From: a bacterium
Lineage (GTDB): Bacteria > Armatimonadota > Zipacnadia > Zipacnadales > UBA11051
NCBI GenBank assembly: GCA_021372615.1
Contig: JAJFUB010000069.1
Coordinates: 1 to 45,238, forward strand
DNA length: 45,238 nucleotides
Direction: 5' to 3'
Shown: one piece after another, positions 16,357-26,003 of the stretch
Numbering within the stretch: position 1 is the stretch's first letter
Layout of the letters: each line of letters opens with the position of its first letter
Notes under the pieces: model-generated
Databases searched by the model: none
What the model was told of the DNA's origin: nothing
Seen by the model: only the letters and a program-made list of their open reading frames with translations
Position numbers and translations under genes: made by a program

Positions 16357-17202
16357 TCACCGGTATGTGACGTCGCCGCCGGGCACGTTCAGCGTCTCCA
16401 TGTACCGCTCGTACACCCGCTGCTGCGGCCATGCCTCGGGTGTGGGCGGCCACTGCGCGGAGTTGACGGCCTCGGTCTCGGCATGTACCAGACGCGGGCA
16501 CTGCGCCAGCGCCGCCACCACCGCCGGCCAGTCCATCGTCCCCTGTCCGGGGATCAGGTGTTGGTCGGATTGCCCGTCGTTGTCGTGCAGGTGGACAGTC
16601 ACGACATAGGGCGCGAAGGCCGCCAGCACCGCCGCCGCGTTGCCTGTGACGTGGGCGTGACCCGAGTCATAGCAGATGCCCACGGCCGGGTGGTCATACT
16701 CAGCCACGAAGGCCAGCAACTCCTCGTTGGTCATCACGTAGCCGGGCAGGCCGTTCTCGAGGGCCAGGAGAACCCCGAGGGCCTCGGCGCGCGGGACTAG
16801 CCTATCCACGCACTGCCGCGCTCGATCCCACGAGGCGGGCTTCGGCTCGTCGGCACGCAGCGGTCCGATGTGCAGCACGTACGTCCGCGCCCCGATCGCG
16901 GCGGTGCTCTCCATCAGGCCTGCATGGGCCTGCATCAGGGCCTCGCGGGCCGCGTCATCGGGATCGTTCATCCCGCCGGGCCCGATATCGAGTCCATGGC
17001 AGGCCGAGCCGCGCAGGCCCAGACTCTCCAAGATGCGCCCCGCCTGCTGCGCCTGCGCGGGCACCCGCAGGTCGAACTGCGCGCGCTCGGACCCGAGCAC
17101 AACCGCATGGAAGCCGGCCTCCGCGACCTCGGCATACGAGGTCTGAAAGTCGGTCATGTCGGCGGAGTACACATACTGCGCGAGATCCATGGTGCGTGCC
17201 AT
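16357..17202 (-). CDS. Sugar phosphate isomerase/epimerase (TIM barrel)
   Basis: About 281 residues. It is a xylose isomerase-like TIM barrel with metal ligands in LLALENGLPG (Glu), GICYDSGHAH (Asp, His), VTVHLHDNDG (His, Asp) and LVHAETEA (Glu). It probably isomerises or epimerises sugars released by the operon's glycosidases. GTG and ATG codons stack at 17208, 17205 and 17202; 17202 gives the best spacing (7 bases) to GGGAG. The stop is 4 bases before the URO-D-family start. It is distinct from, and not closely similar to, the isomerase at 10723. Confidence 0.88.
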   Translation of the reverse strand: MARTMDLAQYVYSADMTDFQTSYAEVAEAGFHAVVLGSERAQFDLRVPAQAQQAGRILESLGLRGSACHGLDIGPGGMNDPDDAAREALMQAHAGLMESTAAIGARTYVLHIGPLRADEPKPASWDRARQCVDRLVPRAEALGVLLALENGLPGYVMTNEELLAFVAEYDHPAVGICYDSGHAHVTGNAAAVLAAFAPYVVTVHLHDNDGQSDQHLIPGQGTMDWPAVVAALAQCPRLVHAETEAVNSAQWPPTPEAWPQQRVYERYMETLNVPGGDVTYR

Positions 17203-17232
17203 CATCACACTCCCGCAGACCGAGACGCCGGC

Positions 17233-17697
17233 TCACGGTCGGTCCGGACCATCGTCCGTTGGTACCTGGCCGGGGTCAGGGAACCACCCTCGGTAGGGTC
17301 TGTAGATCATGTACGGCCGTAGCGTCCCATTCGGCAGACGCTCCATGAAGCGCCGGCCGACCTCCTCGTACGCATGCCCGCACCGGCAGCGGTGCAGGAT
17401 GTGGAAGGCGCGGTCGGCGACGTCTTGCACGACCACGATCTCATAGGTGCCGGGCCCATGCCAGAAGCTCCCGCGGCACCGGCCTTCATGGCACGGCGGC
17501 GGCCACTTGCGTTCCAGCAGATCCTGCGCTCCCAGCAACACGACGACCACAACCGCGTAGGCCACAGGCCCCAGGATGAGCCCGGCGGCCGCTCCGGGCC
17601 AGCCAAAACGCTGGCCACCCAGCAGGGCGGCGGCAAGCGCCGACAGCCCCAGTCCCATCAGTGTCAGGCAGTCACTGAGTCCGACTCTCATACACAT
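17233..17697 (-). CDS. Small two-helix membrane protein with conserved-looking Cys motifs
   Basis: 154 residues. Two hydrophobic segments (residues ~9-27 and ~33-56) are followed by a soluble domain with CHEGRC, HRCRCGHAY and a C-terminal PYMIYRPYRGWFPD. Four Cys in CxxxxC and CxC spacing could bind a metal. I do not recognise the family. It overlaps the 3' end of the upstream glycosidase gene by 26 bases and lies 30 bases before the isomerase, so it is inside the operon. The ribosome site is weak and probably relies on coupling. An in-frame ATG at 17691 is an alternative start. Confidence 0.6.
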   Translation of the reverse strand: MCMRVGLSDCLTLMGLGLSALAAALLGGQRFGWPGAAAGLILGPVAYAVVVVVLLGAQDLLERKWPPPCHEGRCRGSFWHGPGTYEIVVVQDVADRAFHILHRCRCGHAYEEVGRRFMERLPNGTLRPYMIYRPYRGWFPDPGQVPTDDGPDRP

Positions 17698-20479
17698 GCA
17701 CGCCCAGCGGCGCGAAGTCGTCGGTCAGGCTCCCCGCCTCGGCCGTGACCGTCCGGTTCTCGAACAGCACCGTCACCTTCCCCGCCTTCAGCAAGGGCGA
17801 CGCGACCTTCGCCTGGCAGGGCTTCGGGTCGCGGTTGACGGCGATGATGACCGTGCGGTCGGCCAGCTTCTTCTCCCAGCAATGGACTTCCTGACCCTCC
17901 GCCGGCTGCTCGATCCACATCCGCACCGGCGCCTGTGCGGCCAGCACGGGCCTGAGCGTGTTGATCTGGGAAACGGTCCGCTTCAGCGCGTCCCACGCGG
18001 CCGGCACGTTCGCCACCGTCAGGAAGGCGGTGCCGCCCTGCCCCCACCACCACCAGCACAGGCCGCTGCTCTCGTGGGCGATGGCCATGAAGGCCGCCGC
18101 GTGCATCGTCGCCGGGTCAGGCCAGAACTTGGCCGGGTCGGCCTCCGCCCCGCGCTGCTTGCCGTCGTAGCAGTGCACGATGGACATGATGGGCACACCG
18201 GGCTTGAGGTACTCCCGATGCTTCTCGAAGTTCTTCAGATTGGCCGCCGGAGTGCCGTAGTCCATGCTCCAGTACACGTCGTAGCTGTCGTGGTAATCCG
18301 GCATCATGTGCATCTGGGCCACGGTGACGATGACCGGGCGGCTCGGGTCGAGCCGGTGGATGAGCTGGTACAGCCCGCGCAGTTGGTCGGGCGACACGTA
18401 CTGATGCGGGAGGTCCGGTTCATCGAAAAGATACCAGGCCAGTAGCGCCGGGTGGTTCATCAGTGCGCCGATGCGCTCGGCCACGAAGTCGAAGTCGTTG
18501 GCCTGCAGTGCCGCCCGGTTGAAGCCGATGAACGCCTCCAGCCCGTTCTTCCGGCACGCGTCGAGGTACTGCAGGGCGCTCGCATTGTCGCCGGCGCCGT
18601 CCCAGTTGTAGCAGTGGACATAGTCATACCCGCCCTTCGCCACCTCGGGCATGTCCTCGATCCGCACCCCATACATCCCCAGCAGGAACCGGGGCTTGCC
18701 GTCGAAGGCGATGCCGCCCTGCGGCAGCCACTGCTTCTGCACGAGGCCCTTGGCGTGCGTCAGGTAGATCACGCGCTCGCCGCGGTTGCCGGCAGCGTCC
18801 CAGGCCTCCACCTTGAGCCGGTGCAGCCCCGGCTTCCAGGCCACGGCCGGCCGGAACGCGATCTGCTTGCCGACCAACTCGCCCCGCTTGGTCGCGTCAT
18901 GTCCGTCCAGCGTCAGCTTGAACTTCGTGACACCGACGTTGTCCGTCACGCCGATGGTGACGCGCTGTTCGGCCTGAGCGAGGAAGGCGTGGTCGGGCGC
19001 GATGGCCGGGTCGTTGCAGTCGGCCGTGACGGGCGCGGTCTGCTTGAACGACCAGACCGCCGAAGTGGCCAGCGAGGCCGGCGCCAGCACCCGCCAGTAC
19101 CACTGCCCCGGCGCAAGGGGCTTCTCAGGCGACAGCGTGTTCTCCTTGAGGCCCGGGAAGCGCAGAGTCTTGTCGGCGGGGAAGTCCGGGCTGGGCGCCA
19201 GCTCCAGCGTCATCGTGCCCGGCGTCTTGATGGCCCACGCGAAGCGCGGGGTATTGTCGGCCAACTCGGTCTCATGGCCCGGCTCCCGCAGCACGACATG
19301 CTGGGTGATCTCGGTGAGCGCGATGTCATCGAACCAGCCGATGCCCGTGCCGCGCAGCGACAGGAAGATGATGGCGAAGCCCGCGTTGGCCGGCGCGCGG
19401 CAGGCGTCGGTGCTGATCTGCTTCCAGTCCTTGGTCCCATACAGCCCGTCCGCGTAGTCGCCGGAGGCCAGCCACTTGCCCTCCTTGTCGGCGAACTCAA
19501 TGATGACCGTCACGCCCGTGGGGGACTTGTCGCCCAGCGTGACGCCCTTCACGTCGTCCGACTTCACCCACGCCGACACCTGGTACAGCTTCCCCTCCAC
19601 CGCCGGGATGTTCTGCACCAGGTAGATGCCCGTCGTGTCGGTCTGCGTGGCCGGGATCGTGACACGCGCGCTCTGCTTACCGCCGTGCTTGACCTCCGTG
19701 TCCACCGCGGCCCGGGGATTGCTCGACCACTTGCCGAGGCCCTCCTCAAAGCCCCCATTGGGCACGGTCAGGTCCTGGCGGTCGTACTCCCGCTGGCTCA
19801 GGAAAGCCCGCCGGGCCGCGACGGTAGCCGGGGCGGCCGGCTCAACGGTGATCTCGATGGTCTTCTGGTAGCGTTGGGGCTGCTTGCCGTCGGAGCCGAG
19901 CACGGCCACCAGGAAGAGCCCCTGCCCGCCCGCGCGGCGGTCCTGGATGTGGAAGCCCTCGCACCGTACGATGATGCTGCGCTCAGGCTGCTCGAAGCGG
20001 ACCTCCCGGGAGAAGTTCAGGTGGCTGAACTTGCCGCCCAGGTCGAGCGTCTGGGGCTTGCCGTCGCGGACGAGGTGCGCCGTGTTGCCGTCCATGGCCA
20101 GGGCCCCGGGCTGCAGGTTCAGGGACAGCTCCGTCGGTCCGGCGGCGGTCACCGTGGTGTCCACCGTGATGCGGCAGGTCTGGCCCTCCAGGGCCGCTGC
20201 CATGGCGACCTCCTGGTTGCCGGCCACCTGCTTCTTCCACGAGGCCCCGGTGGCGGTCGTCGCTACCGTGGCGCCGTTCATGTCGAAGCGCCCGCCCTTC
20301 CATTCCGGCGTATAGCCCGCCAGGTGCAGGCCCTGGGCCAGCGCGGCGCCGGCATACTGGATGGCGTCCGCTCCCGTCGGGCCAACGGTCATTTGCCACG
20401 GCGGCGCGGCGACAGTCTGCTGCGCCGCCACGGGCAGCGCCGCCAGCAAGAGAACGATGGGCAGTACGGTGTGTCGCAT
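17672..20479 (-). CDS. Large secreted multidomain glycosidase-like protein (paralogue of the upstream gene)
   Basis: 935 residues. It has a signal peptide (~20 residues), an N-terminal beta domain (~20-215), a CBM4/9-like module beginning LTVPNGGFEEGLGKW and ending IGWFDDIALTEI (~235-400), an Fn3-like domain with GQWYWRVLAP (~400-490), a Big-like domain with TDNVGVTKFKLTLDG (~495-575), a TIM barrel (~590-850) with FLLGMYGVR, AWYLFDEPD and SGLCWWWWG, and a C-terminal beta domain ending FAPLGVHVYE. DEPD holds the probable acid/base Glu of a clan GH-A-like barrel. The order Fn3-Big-barrel-tail is shared with the upstream gene, implying duplication. The start is chosen from GTGAGG 9 bases upstream. 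The polysaccharide target is unknown. Confidence 0.78.
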   Translation of the reverse strand: MRHTVLPIVLLLAALPVAAQQTVAAPPWQMTVGPTGADAIQYAGAALAQGLHLAGYTPEWKGGRFDMNGATVATTATGASWKKQVAGNQEVAMAAALEGQTCRITVDTTVTAAGPTELSLNLQPGALAMDGNTAHLVRDGKPQTLDLGGKFSHLNFSREVRFEQPERSIIVRCEGFHIQDRRAGGQGLFLVAVLGSDGKQPQRYQKTIEITVEPAAPATVAARRAFLSQREYDRQDLTVPNGGFEEGLGKWSSNPRAAVDTEVKHGGKQSARVTIPATQTDTTGIYLVQNIPAVEGKLYQVSAWVKSDDVKGVTLGDKSPTGVTVIIEFADKEGKWLASGDYADGLYGTKDWKQISTDACRAPANAGFAIIFLSLRGTGIGWFDDIALTEITQHVVLREPGHETELADNTPRFAWAIKTPGTMTLELAPSPDFPADKTLRFPGLKENTLSPEKPLAPGQWYWRVLAPASLATSAVWSFKQTAPVTADCNDPAIAPDHAFLAQAEQRVTIGVTDNVGVTKFKLTLDGHDATKRGELVGKQIAFRPAVAWKPGLHRLKVEAWDAAGNRGERVIYLTHAKGLVQKQWLPQGGIAFDGKPRFLLGMYGVRIEDMPEVAKGGYDYVHCYNWDGAGDNASALQYLDACRKNGLEAFIGFNRAALQANDFDFVAERIGALMNHPALLAWYLFDEPDLPHQYVSPDQLRGLYQLIHRLDPSRPVIVTVAQMHMMPDYHDSYDVYWSMDYGTPAANLKNFEKHREYLKPGVPIMSIVHCYDGKQRGAEADPAKFWPDPATMHAAAFMAIAHESSGLCWWWWGQGGTAFLTVANVPAAWDALKRTVSQINTLRPVLAAQAPVRMWIEQPAEGQEVHCWEKKLADRTVIIAVNRDPKPCQAKVASPLLKAGKVTVLFENRTVTAEAGSLTDDFAPLGVHVYESRTQ

Positions 20480-20490
20480 GGGTGTCATCC

Positions 20491-22623
20491 TCACCATTGG
20501 TAGACATGCACGTCGAGCGGGGCAAAGACATCTACGAGGTCCTTGCCTGCAGTCAGCACGCGGTCCTCAAACAGCACCTGCACCTTCGTCCCGGCCTTCA
20601 GCTTCGGCAGCGCGCCCTGCATGAGCTGGGGGCGCCGGGTCGTGTTCACGATGATGCACGTGGTCTTGCCCCCCACTCGCCACAGGCAGGCGTCCAGCGC
20701 CCCGGTCGGGGATACGGCTGGCTTGGCCTTCTGTGGCGCGGACAGAAACACGGGCTCCAGCCGCCGCAGCTCTGAGGCCAGCGAGAGCAGCTCCCCGAAG
20801 CGCTCGGGCCAGCGCGAGATGGCGCACTTGGCGTTGCCCGCCGCCCAATAGCACAGCCCCTTGACCCCGTGGTTGAGGGCCAGGTAGCTCATGCACCGCA
20901 ACTCCTGACCCGTGGGCCGGTATGTCTTCCCATCTTCGGGCTGCCCGGTGGCAGCCACCGACCAGTCGAAGCCCTGGGCGATGAACCAGACCGGCTTGCG
21001 GCCCTGCTGGTTGGCCGCGGCCTGGTCCAGCACAGTGGAGATGGCGGTCATGGGGTCGCGCGGCACGGGGTACACATCGGGTCCCAGCACATCGGCATTC
21101 GCCGCGAAGGCCGCGTACTGCGACGGCCCGGCGATGCAGGCCGTGAAGGGGTGGTGTGGATCCAGCATCCTCGTCATCGCCTGCACGCCGGTCACGAGGG
21201 CGGGGTCAAAGGTCTCCCCCTCGATCTCGTCGGTCCAGTAGCCGAGCAGCGCCGGGTGCAGCATGTTGCGTAGCGGGCCCGTCAGCAGCAGGTTCCGCGC
21301 CTCAAGCGGCGTCTTGGCGGTGCGAGCGGCCGACACGCCGATGATGATCTTCAGTCCCGCCGCGTGGGTCGCGTCCATCTCCGCTTTCCCCGACGGGCCG
21401 CCGGTCAGGATGTACGTAAACCCGGCGTTGAACAGCTCGTCCAGGTGCTTGCTGTCGTCGTAGTCGTAGAGGCCCAGCGGGAAGAAGGCCTCGCCCCCAT
21501 CGCGCGCCAGGTTCAGGTCGCGGCCGATGTGGTAGCCCGGCCGGGCGGTCTGGTTCACCGAGAACTGCCAGGCCCGCCGCGTGACATGCCCGGCCTTATC
21601 GGTGGCGGTCACGGCGACCTGGTAGTCGCCGAAGAACAGCGCCACCTCGGCGGAGATGGCGGCCTGGCGGCCAGTCGTCACCCGCGCCTGCTTGAGGCGC
21701 TTGCCGTCCAGGAACAGCTCCGCCCCGGCGATGCCCCCGGCGTCGGTCAGGCTTGCGCTCAGGGTCACATTCCCGCCCACCGTGGCGTCCGGACGGGGCT
21801 GCAGAGCGCTGATGACCGGCGGGGTGGTGTCGCGGTGTTCCTGCGCGACCTCGCCGGTGATGAGGAAGCAGCGCACTTCGGCGGTCTGCAGGGCCTGCCG
21901 TTCCGCCTCAGCCGATGGCGCGGTCGGCACGGCCGCCCAGTACCACAGCCCAGGCGCCAGGGCCGGCGGCCGCGTCTCCGTGCCGGTCACGGTCAGACGG
22001 TGCTCCGGCTGGTCCAGCGTCTCCTGGCGGCCGATCAGCACCGTGTAGCCAGCGCCGCTGCCGCCCTGCCAGGCCAGCCGTGTCGGTGCGGTCGGGGCGA
22101 TGGCGCTGTCGGCCGGCTCCAGCGGCACGACCACATCGGCCGCGGGGACGACGGACACGTCATCGAACCACACCTTCTGCCCCGGCCGGTGGTAAAGGTA
22201 GAGCTGGACCTGCGTGCTGGTCATGTCCGCCGGGGTGGTGAAGCGCATCTGCCAGCGCGTCCAGTCCAGCGATGAGGGGAGGTAGTGATGCTTGCCGCCC
22301 ACCGACAGCCCCGGCGGCCCGGCGCCCTGTCGCGACTTGAGCATCACCGTGATGACATAGGGGGTGTTGGGCTGCACCGCGAACCGCTCGCCGACCCAGG
22401 CGGTGAACTCGTTCTCGGCCGTGCCCTCCACCGACACGCAGCGGGCGCCGCGGTAGCCCTCGCTCTCCCACGTGGCGATGCCATGGCCCTCGTTGTAGGC
22501 GATCTTCCAGCCCGTCGGCGCAGCCCCGGCGCCCTGCTCGAAGTCCGCCTGGAAGGCAGCAGCATGAACCAGTGAGACGACGAGGCACATGGCCAGGGCC
22601 ATGGCCGGCATCCGCAAGAGCAT
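20491..22623 (-). CDS. Large secreted multidomain glycosidase-like protein
   Basis: 710 residues. Signal peptide ends near LVHAAA. AAFQADFEQGAG to KVWFDDVSVVPA (~22-160) is a CBM4/9-like module; an Fn3-like domain (~165-250) with PGLWYWAAVP follows, then a Big-like domain opening DTTPPVISALQP (~270-350), a TIM barrel (~365-625) with FFPLGLYDYD, GYWTDEIEGE and GLCYWAAGN, and a C-terminal beta domain ending FAPLDVHVYQW. The tail and domain order match the next gene of the operon (FAPLGVHVYE). TDEIEGE probably carries the catalytic Glu. CGGAGA is 7 bases before the ATG. It is the first gene of the six-gene operon, 15 bases after the stop of the broken CcrM remnant, so it may once have been transcribed with that methyltransferase. 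Confidence 0.78.
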   Translation of the reverse strand: MLLRMPAMALAMCLVVSLVHAAAFQADFEQGAGAAPTGWKIAYNEGHGIATWESEGYRGARCVSVEGTAENEFTAWVGERFAVQPNTPYVITVMLKSRQGAGPPGLSVGGKHHYLPSSLDWTRWQMRFTTPADMTSTQVQLYLYHRPGQKVWFDDVSVVPAADVVVPLEPADSAIAPTAPTRLAWQGGSGAGYTVLIGRQETLDQPEHRLTVTGTETRPPALAPGLWYWAAVPTAPSAEAERQALQTAEVRCFLITGEVAQEHRDTTPPVISALQPRPDATVGGNVTLSASLTDAGGIAGAELFLDGKRLKQARVTTGRQAAISAEVALFFGDYQVAVTATDKAGHVTRRAWQFSVNQTARPGYHIGRDLNLARDGGEAFFPLGLYDYDDSKHLDELFNAGFTYILTGGPSGKAEMDATHAAGLKIIIGVSAARTAKTPLEARNLLLTGPLRNMLHPALLGYWTDEIEGETFDPALVTGVQAMTRMLDPHHPFTACIAGPSQYAAFAANADVLGPDVYPVPRDPMTAISTVLDQAAANQQGRKPVWFIAQGFDWSVAATGQPEDGKTYRPTGQELRCMSYLALNHGVKGLCYWAAGNAKCAISRWPERFGELLSLASELRRLEPVFLSAPQKAKPAVSPTGALDACLWRVGGKTTCIIVNTTRRPQLMQGALPKLKAGTKVQVLFEDRVLTAGKDLVDVFAPLDVHVYQW

Positions 22624-22638
22624 GGGCACTCTCCGAGG

Positions 22639-22752
22639 CTACGAGTTGTGTGTGCTGGCGCGGCGTAGCTGCTCACGGAGTTCGTCAAGCAGGCGGGGGT
22701 GTCCTGTGTCGGGGGCGAGGAAAGTCCAGTGGGTCCAACCGTTGCAGGCGAC
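22639..22752 (-). pseudogene. C-terminal remnant of a resident CcrM-type methyltransferase (RAMA domain end)
   Basis: The 37 codons before the TAG at 22639 read VACNGWTHWTF, then LLDELREQLRR, the signature end of the CcrM C-terminal domain (ACNGWT-W-F, DELR-x2-R). The intact methyltransferase in this locus ends ASNGWVTWLV, LDEARQAY, the same element. No start or upstream domain remains in frame: to the left of 22753 (on the gene's own sense strand, upstream) lies the inserted cassette. With the N-terminal piece at 24956-25498 this is best read as one gene split and partly deleted. Confidence 0.7.
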
Positions 22753-22872
22753 GGTGCCGGCGAGGGACCTCGGCCCCCGCCAGCCAAGGCAGGAACCGAG
22801 GGCGGAAGGAGATGCAGAACCGGTGGCGAATGCATGGGCTTGCGCGCAGTTCTGCCCCAAGGGAGGAACCCC

Positions 22873-23784
22873 ATGCTCCGCAGACCGGACTACACCCAGG
22901 TCTGGCTGTCCTATGACTTCCTGATCGAGCAGGCCAAGTCAGGAAGAGCGTTCACCGTTCCCGATCTCATGAAGGCAACGGGTTGGTCGCGGGACAACTG
23001 TCGGACTAACCTGAGCAAGAGAATGAGCGAGTTTGTGGAGAGGCTGCGTCCGGGAACGTACCGTGCTCTCCCGATCATCAACCGCGTCCGGAAGGCAGAC
23101 TACGCAAGGCTCTTCTCACAGAAGAACTTGCTGTTCGGTGTCTATGACCTCTGGCTCTATCCCGACCTCGTCATATACGACTTCCTGATGCCCCTAACCC
23201 GGGAGGACCGTCTTCGGGAGAGCCTGGACCGGCTCTTCTATACTGACAGGATCGCCCAGCGGCTGCGGGAGATCGGGCCGGAGAGAATCCGGCGTAGGTT
23301 CCTCGCTCAGGAGCACGAGACCGACGATGAACTGGTTGGTCGCGTAGCCAGGCTCGCGGGGGAGGCCTTCGTCGGCTACTCCATATCGCACGTGAACGGT
23401 CGATTCCGCATGCACGAGCCCATGGACGCGAAGGCCGCGGCCGCGATCGCGCACAATGAGCAGGGCTACCTGGCTGACGAGACGACTGCCGTGGTCAGGT
23501 TCATCATGCGGTGTTCCGCGACTGCTTGTAAGCAGCCACCGGAGAGTGACCAACTTGACCTCGACCTTGAGGACGACCCCGATATGGAGGCTCAAGCTCA
23601 GGCGGCGGTGGAGCAGGAAAGGAAGCGGACACAGTGGCTGTTCCGTCAGGTGTTCGCCGAGTCAGTCGTCATGACCGTCAACTACGAAGAGGAGATCTGG
23701 CTGCTTGAGCAGGGGCCTCACATGCGTCTCTGGGTGTGGAAACGGCGGTCACCGGACGCCGAAGCCGACGACCCTACTGCTTGA
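22873..23784 (+). CDS. Uncharacterised winged-helix protein in R-M-like cassette
   Basis: 303 residues. Residues ~1-60 look like a winged helix: WLSYDFLIEQAKSGRAFT, VPDLMKATGWSRDNCRTNLSKRM. The remainder is mixed alpha/beta with GYSISHVNGRFR and YLADETTAVVRFIMRC, an acidic patch (DQLDLDLEDDPD, ~residue 237) and a terminal YEEEIWLLEQGPHMRLWVWKR. I see no clear PD-(D/E)xK, HNH or GIY-YIG nuclease motif. Its position, tail-to-tail with a methyltransferase (11-base overlap of the 3' ends), suggests a restriction, regulatory or defence partner, but the function is not known. GGGAGG lies 7 bases before the ATG at 22873; longer in-frame starts to 22699 lack a ribosome site. Confidence 0.7.
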   Translation: MLRRPDYTQVWLSYDFLIEQAKSGRAFTVPDLMKATGWSRDNCRTNLSKRMSEFVERLRPGTYRALPIINRVRKADYARLFSQKNLLFGVYDLWLYPDLVIYDFLMPLTREDRLRESLDRLFYTDRIAQRLREIGPERIRRRFLAQEHETDDELVGRVARLAGEAFVGYSISHVNGRFRMHEPMDAKAAAAIAHNEQGYLADETTAVVRFIMRCSATACKQPPESDQLDLDLEDDPDMEAQAQAAVEQERKRTQWLFRQVFAESVVMTVNYEEEIWLLEQGPHMRLWVWKRRSPDAEADDPTA

Positions 23785-24865
23785 GGTAGGCCTGTCGAGC
23801 TTCGTCAAGGGGGTGCCACTCTCCGTCGTCGCCCTCGACCAACCAGGTCACCCAGCCGTTGCTGGCCGGTGCACCCACTGCTGCACCGCCCATCTTGTGG
23901 ATGGATCCCACGGCATCGCCAAGTGCGATGCTCCCGTCGGCGAGGACCACTGCCTCGGCACCGGTCTTGGCGTGCCGCAGGACAGCCCCAACTGGGACGG
24001 CCCCGTCAGAAACGAGCACCGCGAAGGAAACCCGAGGCTTAGCTCTGTCCAGATCCGCAAGCGCTGTGATGTCCGCCAGAAGACGCGGCGTTGTTGTCGC
24101 CATCCGTCTCTTCGCTGCTTGGTGGTAGCTCTTGTCCCTCTCTATGCCGATCCATCGCCGGTGTAGCTGCTTCGCGACCACCCCGGTCGTACCCGTGCCA
24201 AAGAACGGGTCGAGCACGACATCGCCGGGGCGCGTGGAGGCGAGCAGCACTCGCTCCAGAAGCCTCTCTGGTTTCTGCGTCGAGTGGAGCTTCGTCCCAT
24301 CAGGAGCGGTGAGTCGCTCTCCACCGGAGCAGATGGGTAGAGTCCAGTCACTCCGGGCCTGCTTGTTCTGGTTAAGGTACTTCATCGCGTGGTGGTTGAA
24401 GGTGTATTTCGTCTGATCCTTCGACTTCTTGGCCCAGATCAGCGTCTCGTGAGCGTTCGTGAAGCGTACCCCGCGGAAGTTTGGCGTCGGGTTCGCCTTG
24501 ATCCACACGAAGTCATTCAGCATCCAGAACCCGAGGTCCATCATAAGCGAGCCGACACGGTAGATACTGTGGTATGACCCTATGACCCAGATCGTGCCCG
24601 TGTCTTTGAGCACATGCTGACAGGCGTGTAGCCACTCGAGGGTGAAGAGGTCGTAATGCTTGAAGTCCAGGAACTGGTCCCAGACGTCATGGACGCCCTG
24701 CACCCTTGTCATGTTCGGCCGGTACAACTCGCCGCGGAGTTGCAGGTTGTACGGAGGGTCAGCGAAGACCATGTCGACGCACTTCGACGGAAGGCGGTAC
24801 ATTTCCGTTACGCAGTCTCCCAGGATGACCTGGTCAAGTGGTAGTCCCGAGGGGTCGGCTCGCAC
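23774..24865 (-). CDS. Beta-class DNA adenine N6-methyltransferase (CcrM/HinfI-like) with C-terminal RAMA domain
   Basis: 363 residues. Motif IV DPPYN (D36-N40) precedes motif I DPFFGTGTTG (residues 219-228), the beta-class order of CcrM and M.HinfI. The target recognition segment between them contains [23 protein letters not shown]-type sequence typical of GANTC enzymes. Residues ~265-363 form the RAMA-like C-terminal domain (GSIHKMGGAAVGAPASNGW). It transfers methyl from SAM to adenine, probably in GANTC; the site is inferred. It starts with a GTG preceded by CGGAG. Compared with the broken resident copy it comes from lower-GC DNA, suggesting transfer with its cassette partner. Confidence 0.88.
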   Translation of the reverse strand: MRADPSGLPLDQVILGDCVTEMYRLPSKCVDMVFADPPYNLQLRGELYRPNMTRVQGVHDVWDQFLDFKHYDLFTLEWLHACQHVLKDTGTIWVIGSYHSIYRVGSLMMDLGFWMLNDFVWIKANPTPNFRGVRFTNAHETLIWAKKSKDQTKYTFNHHAMKYLNQNKQARSDWTLPICSGGERLTAPDGTKLHSTQKPERLLERVLLASTRPGDVVLDPFFGTGTTGVVAKQLHRRWIGIERDKSYHQAAKRRMATTTPRLLADITALADLDRAKPRVSFAVLVSDGAVPVGAVLRHAKTGAEAVVLADGSIALGDAVGSIHKMGGAAVGAPASNGWVTWLVEGDDGEWHPLDEARQAYLKQ

Positions 24866-24895
24866 GTGTGGATGCTCCGGTAGGTGAGGGTTGTT

Positions 24896-25790
<895 letters not shown>

Positions 25791-25885
25791 CCTGTTGCGC
25801 CTCCTTCGCATCTGGCGCAAGCTCTATAGGCTGAGAGAGGGGCGGGTATCAAGCAGCGGAGGAGGCACACGGCTGCGGCTGCCGC

Positions 25886-25974
25886 CCCCTCTCCCTCTGG
25901 GAGAGGGGTGCCCGAAGGGCGGGGTGAGGGTCAACGGCGTCCCACCCCGTACCCCCTCCCTGAAGGGAGGGGGG
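25886..25974. repeat. CCCTCTCCC-type inverted repeats
   Basis: CCCCTCTCCC (25886-25895) pairs with GGGAGAGGGG (25899-25908), and CCCCCTCCC (25952-25960) with GGGAGGGGG (25965-25973), separated by a GGGCGGGGTGAGGG segment. Elements of this form (CCCTCTCCC-GGGAGAGGG-GGTGAGGG) are widespread intergenic repeats in diverse bacteria. It lies between the small RHH-like gene and the Kelch gene. Confidence 0.65.
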
Positions 25975-26003
25975 AAACGACAACGGCCACGGCCCCGCCG
26001 TTC

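Noticed and set aside
18452-20503. A 683-codon open frame on the plus strand opposite the secreted glycosidase gene
   Set aside because: It is antisense to a gene with a signal peptide, recognisable domains and a ribosome site. Its own translation is Arg/Gly/Val/Leu-rich with no domain, as expected for GC-rich antisense frames.
22699-22872. An N-terminal extension of the winged-helix protein from 22699
   Set aside because: The extension is low-complexity (PRPPPAK, GGRRC) and lacks a ribosome site, and GGGAGG lies 7 bases before ATG 22873.
22873-23784. Assignment as a HinfI-type restriction endonuclease
   Set aside because: No PD-(D/E)xK or other nuclease motif was found by eye, so the function is left open.
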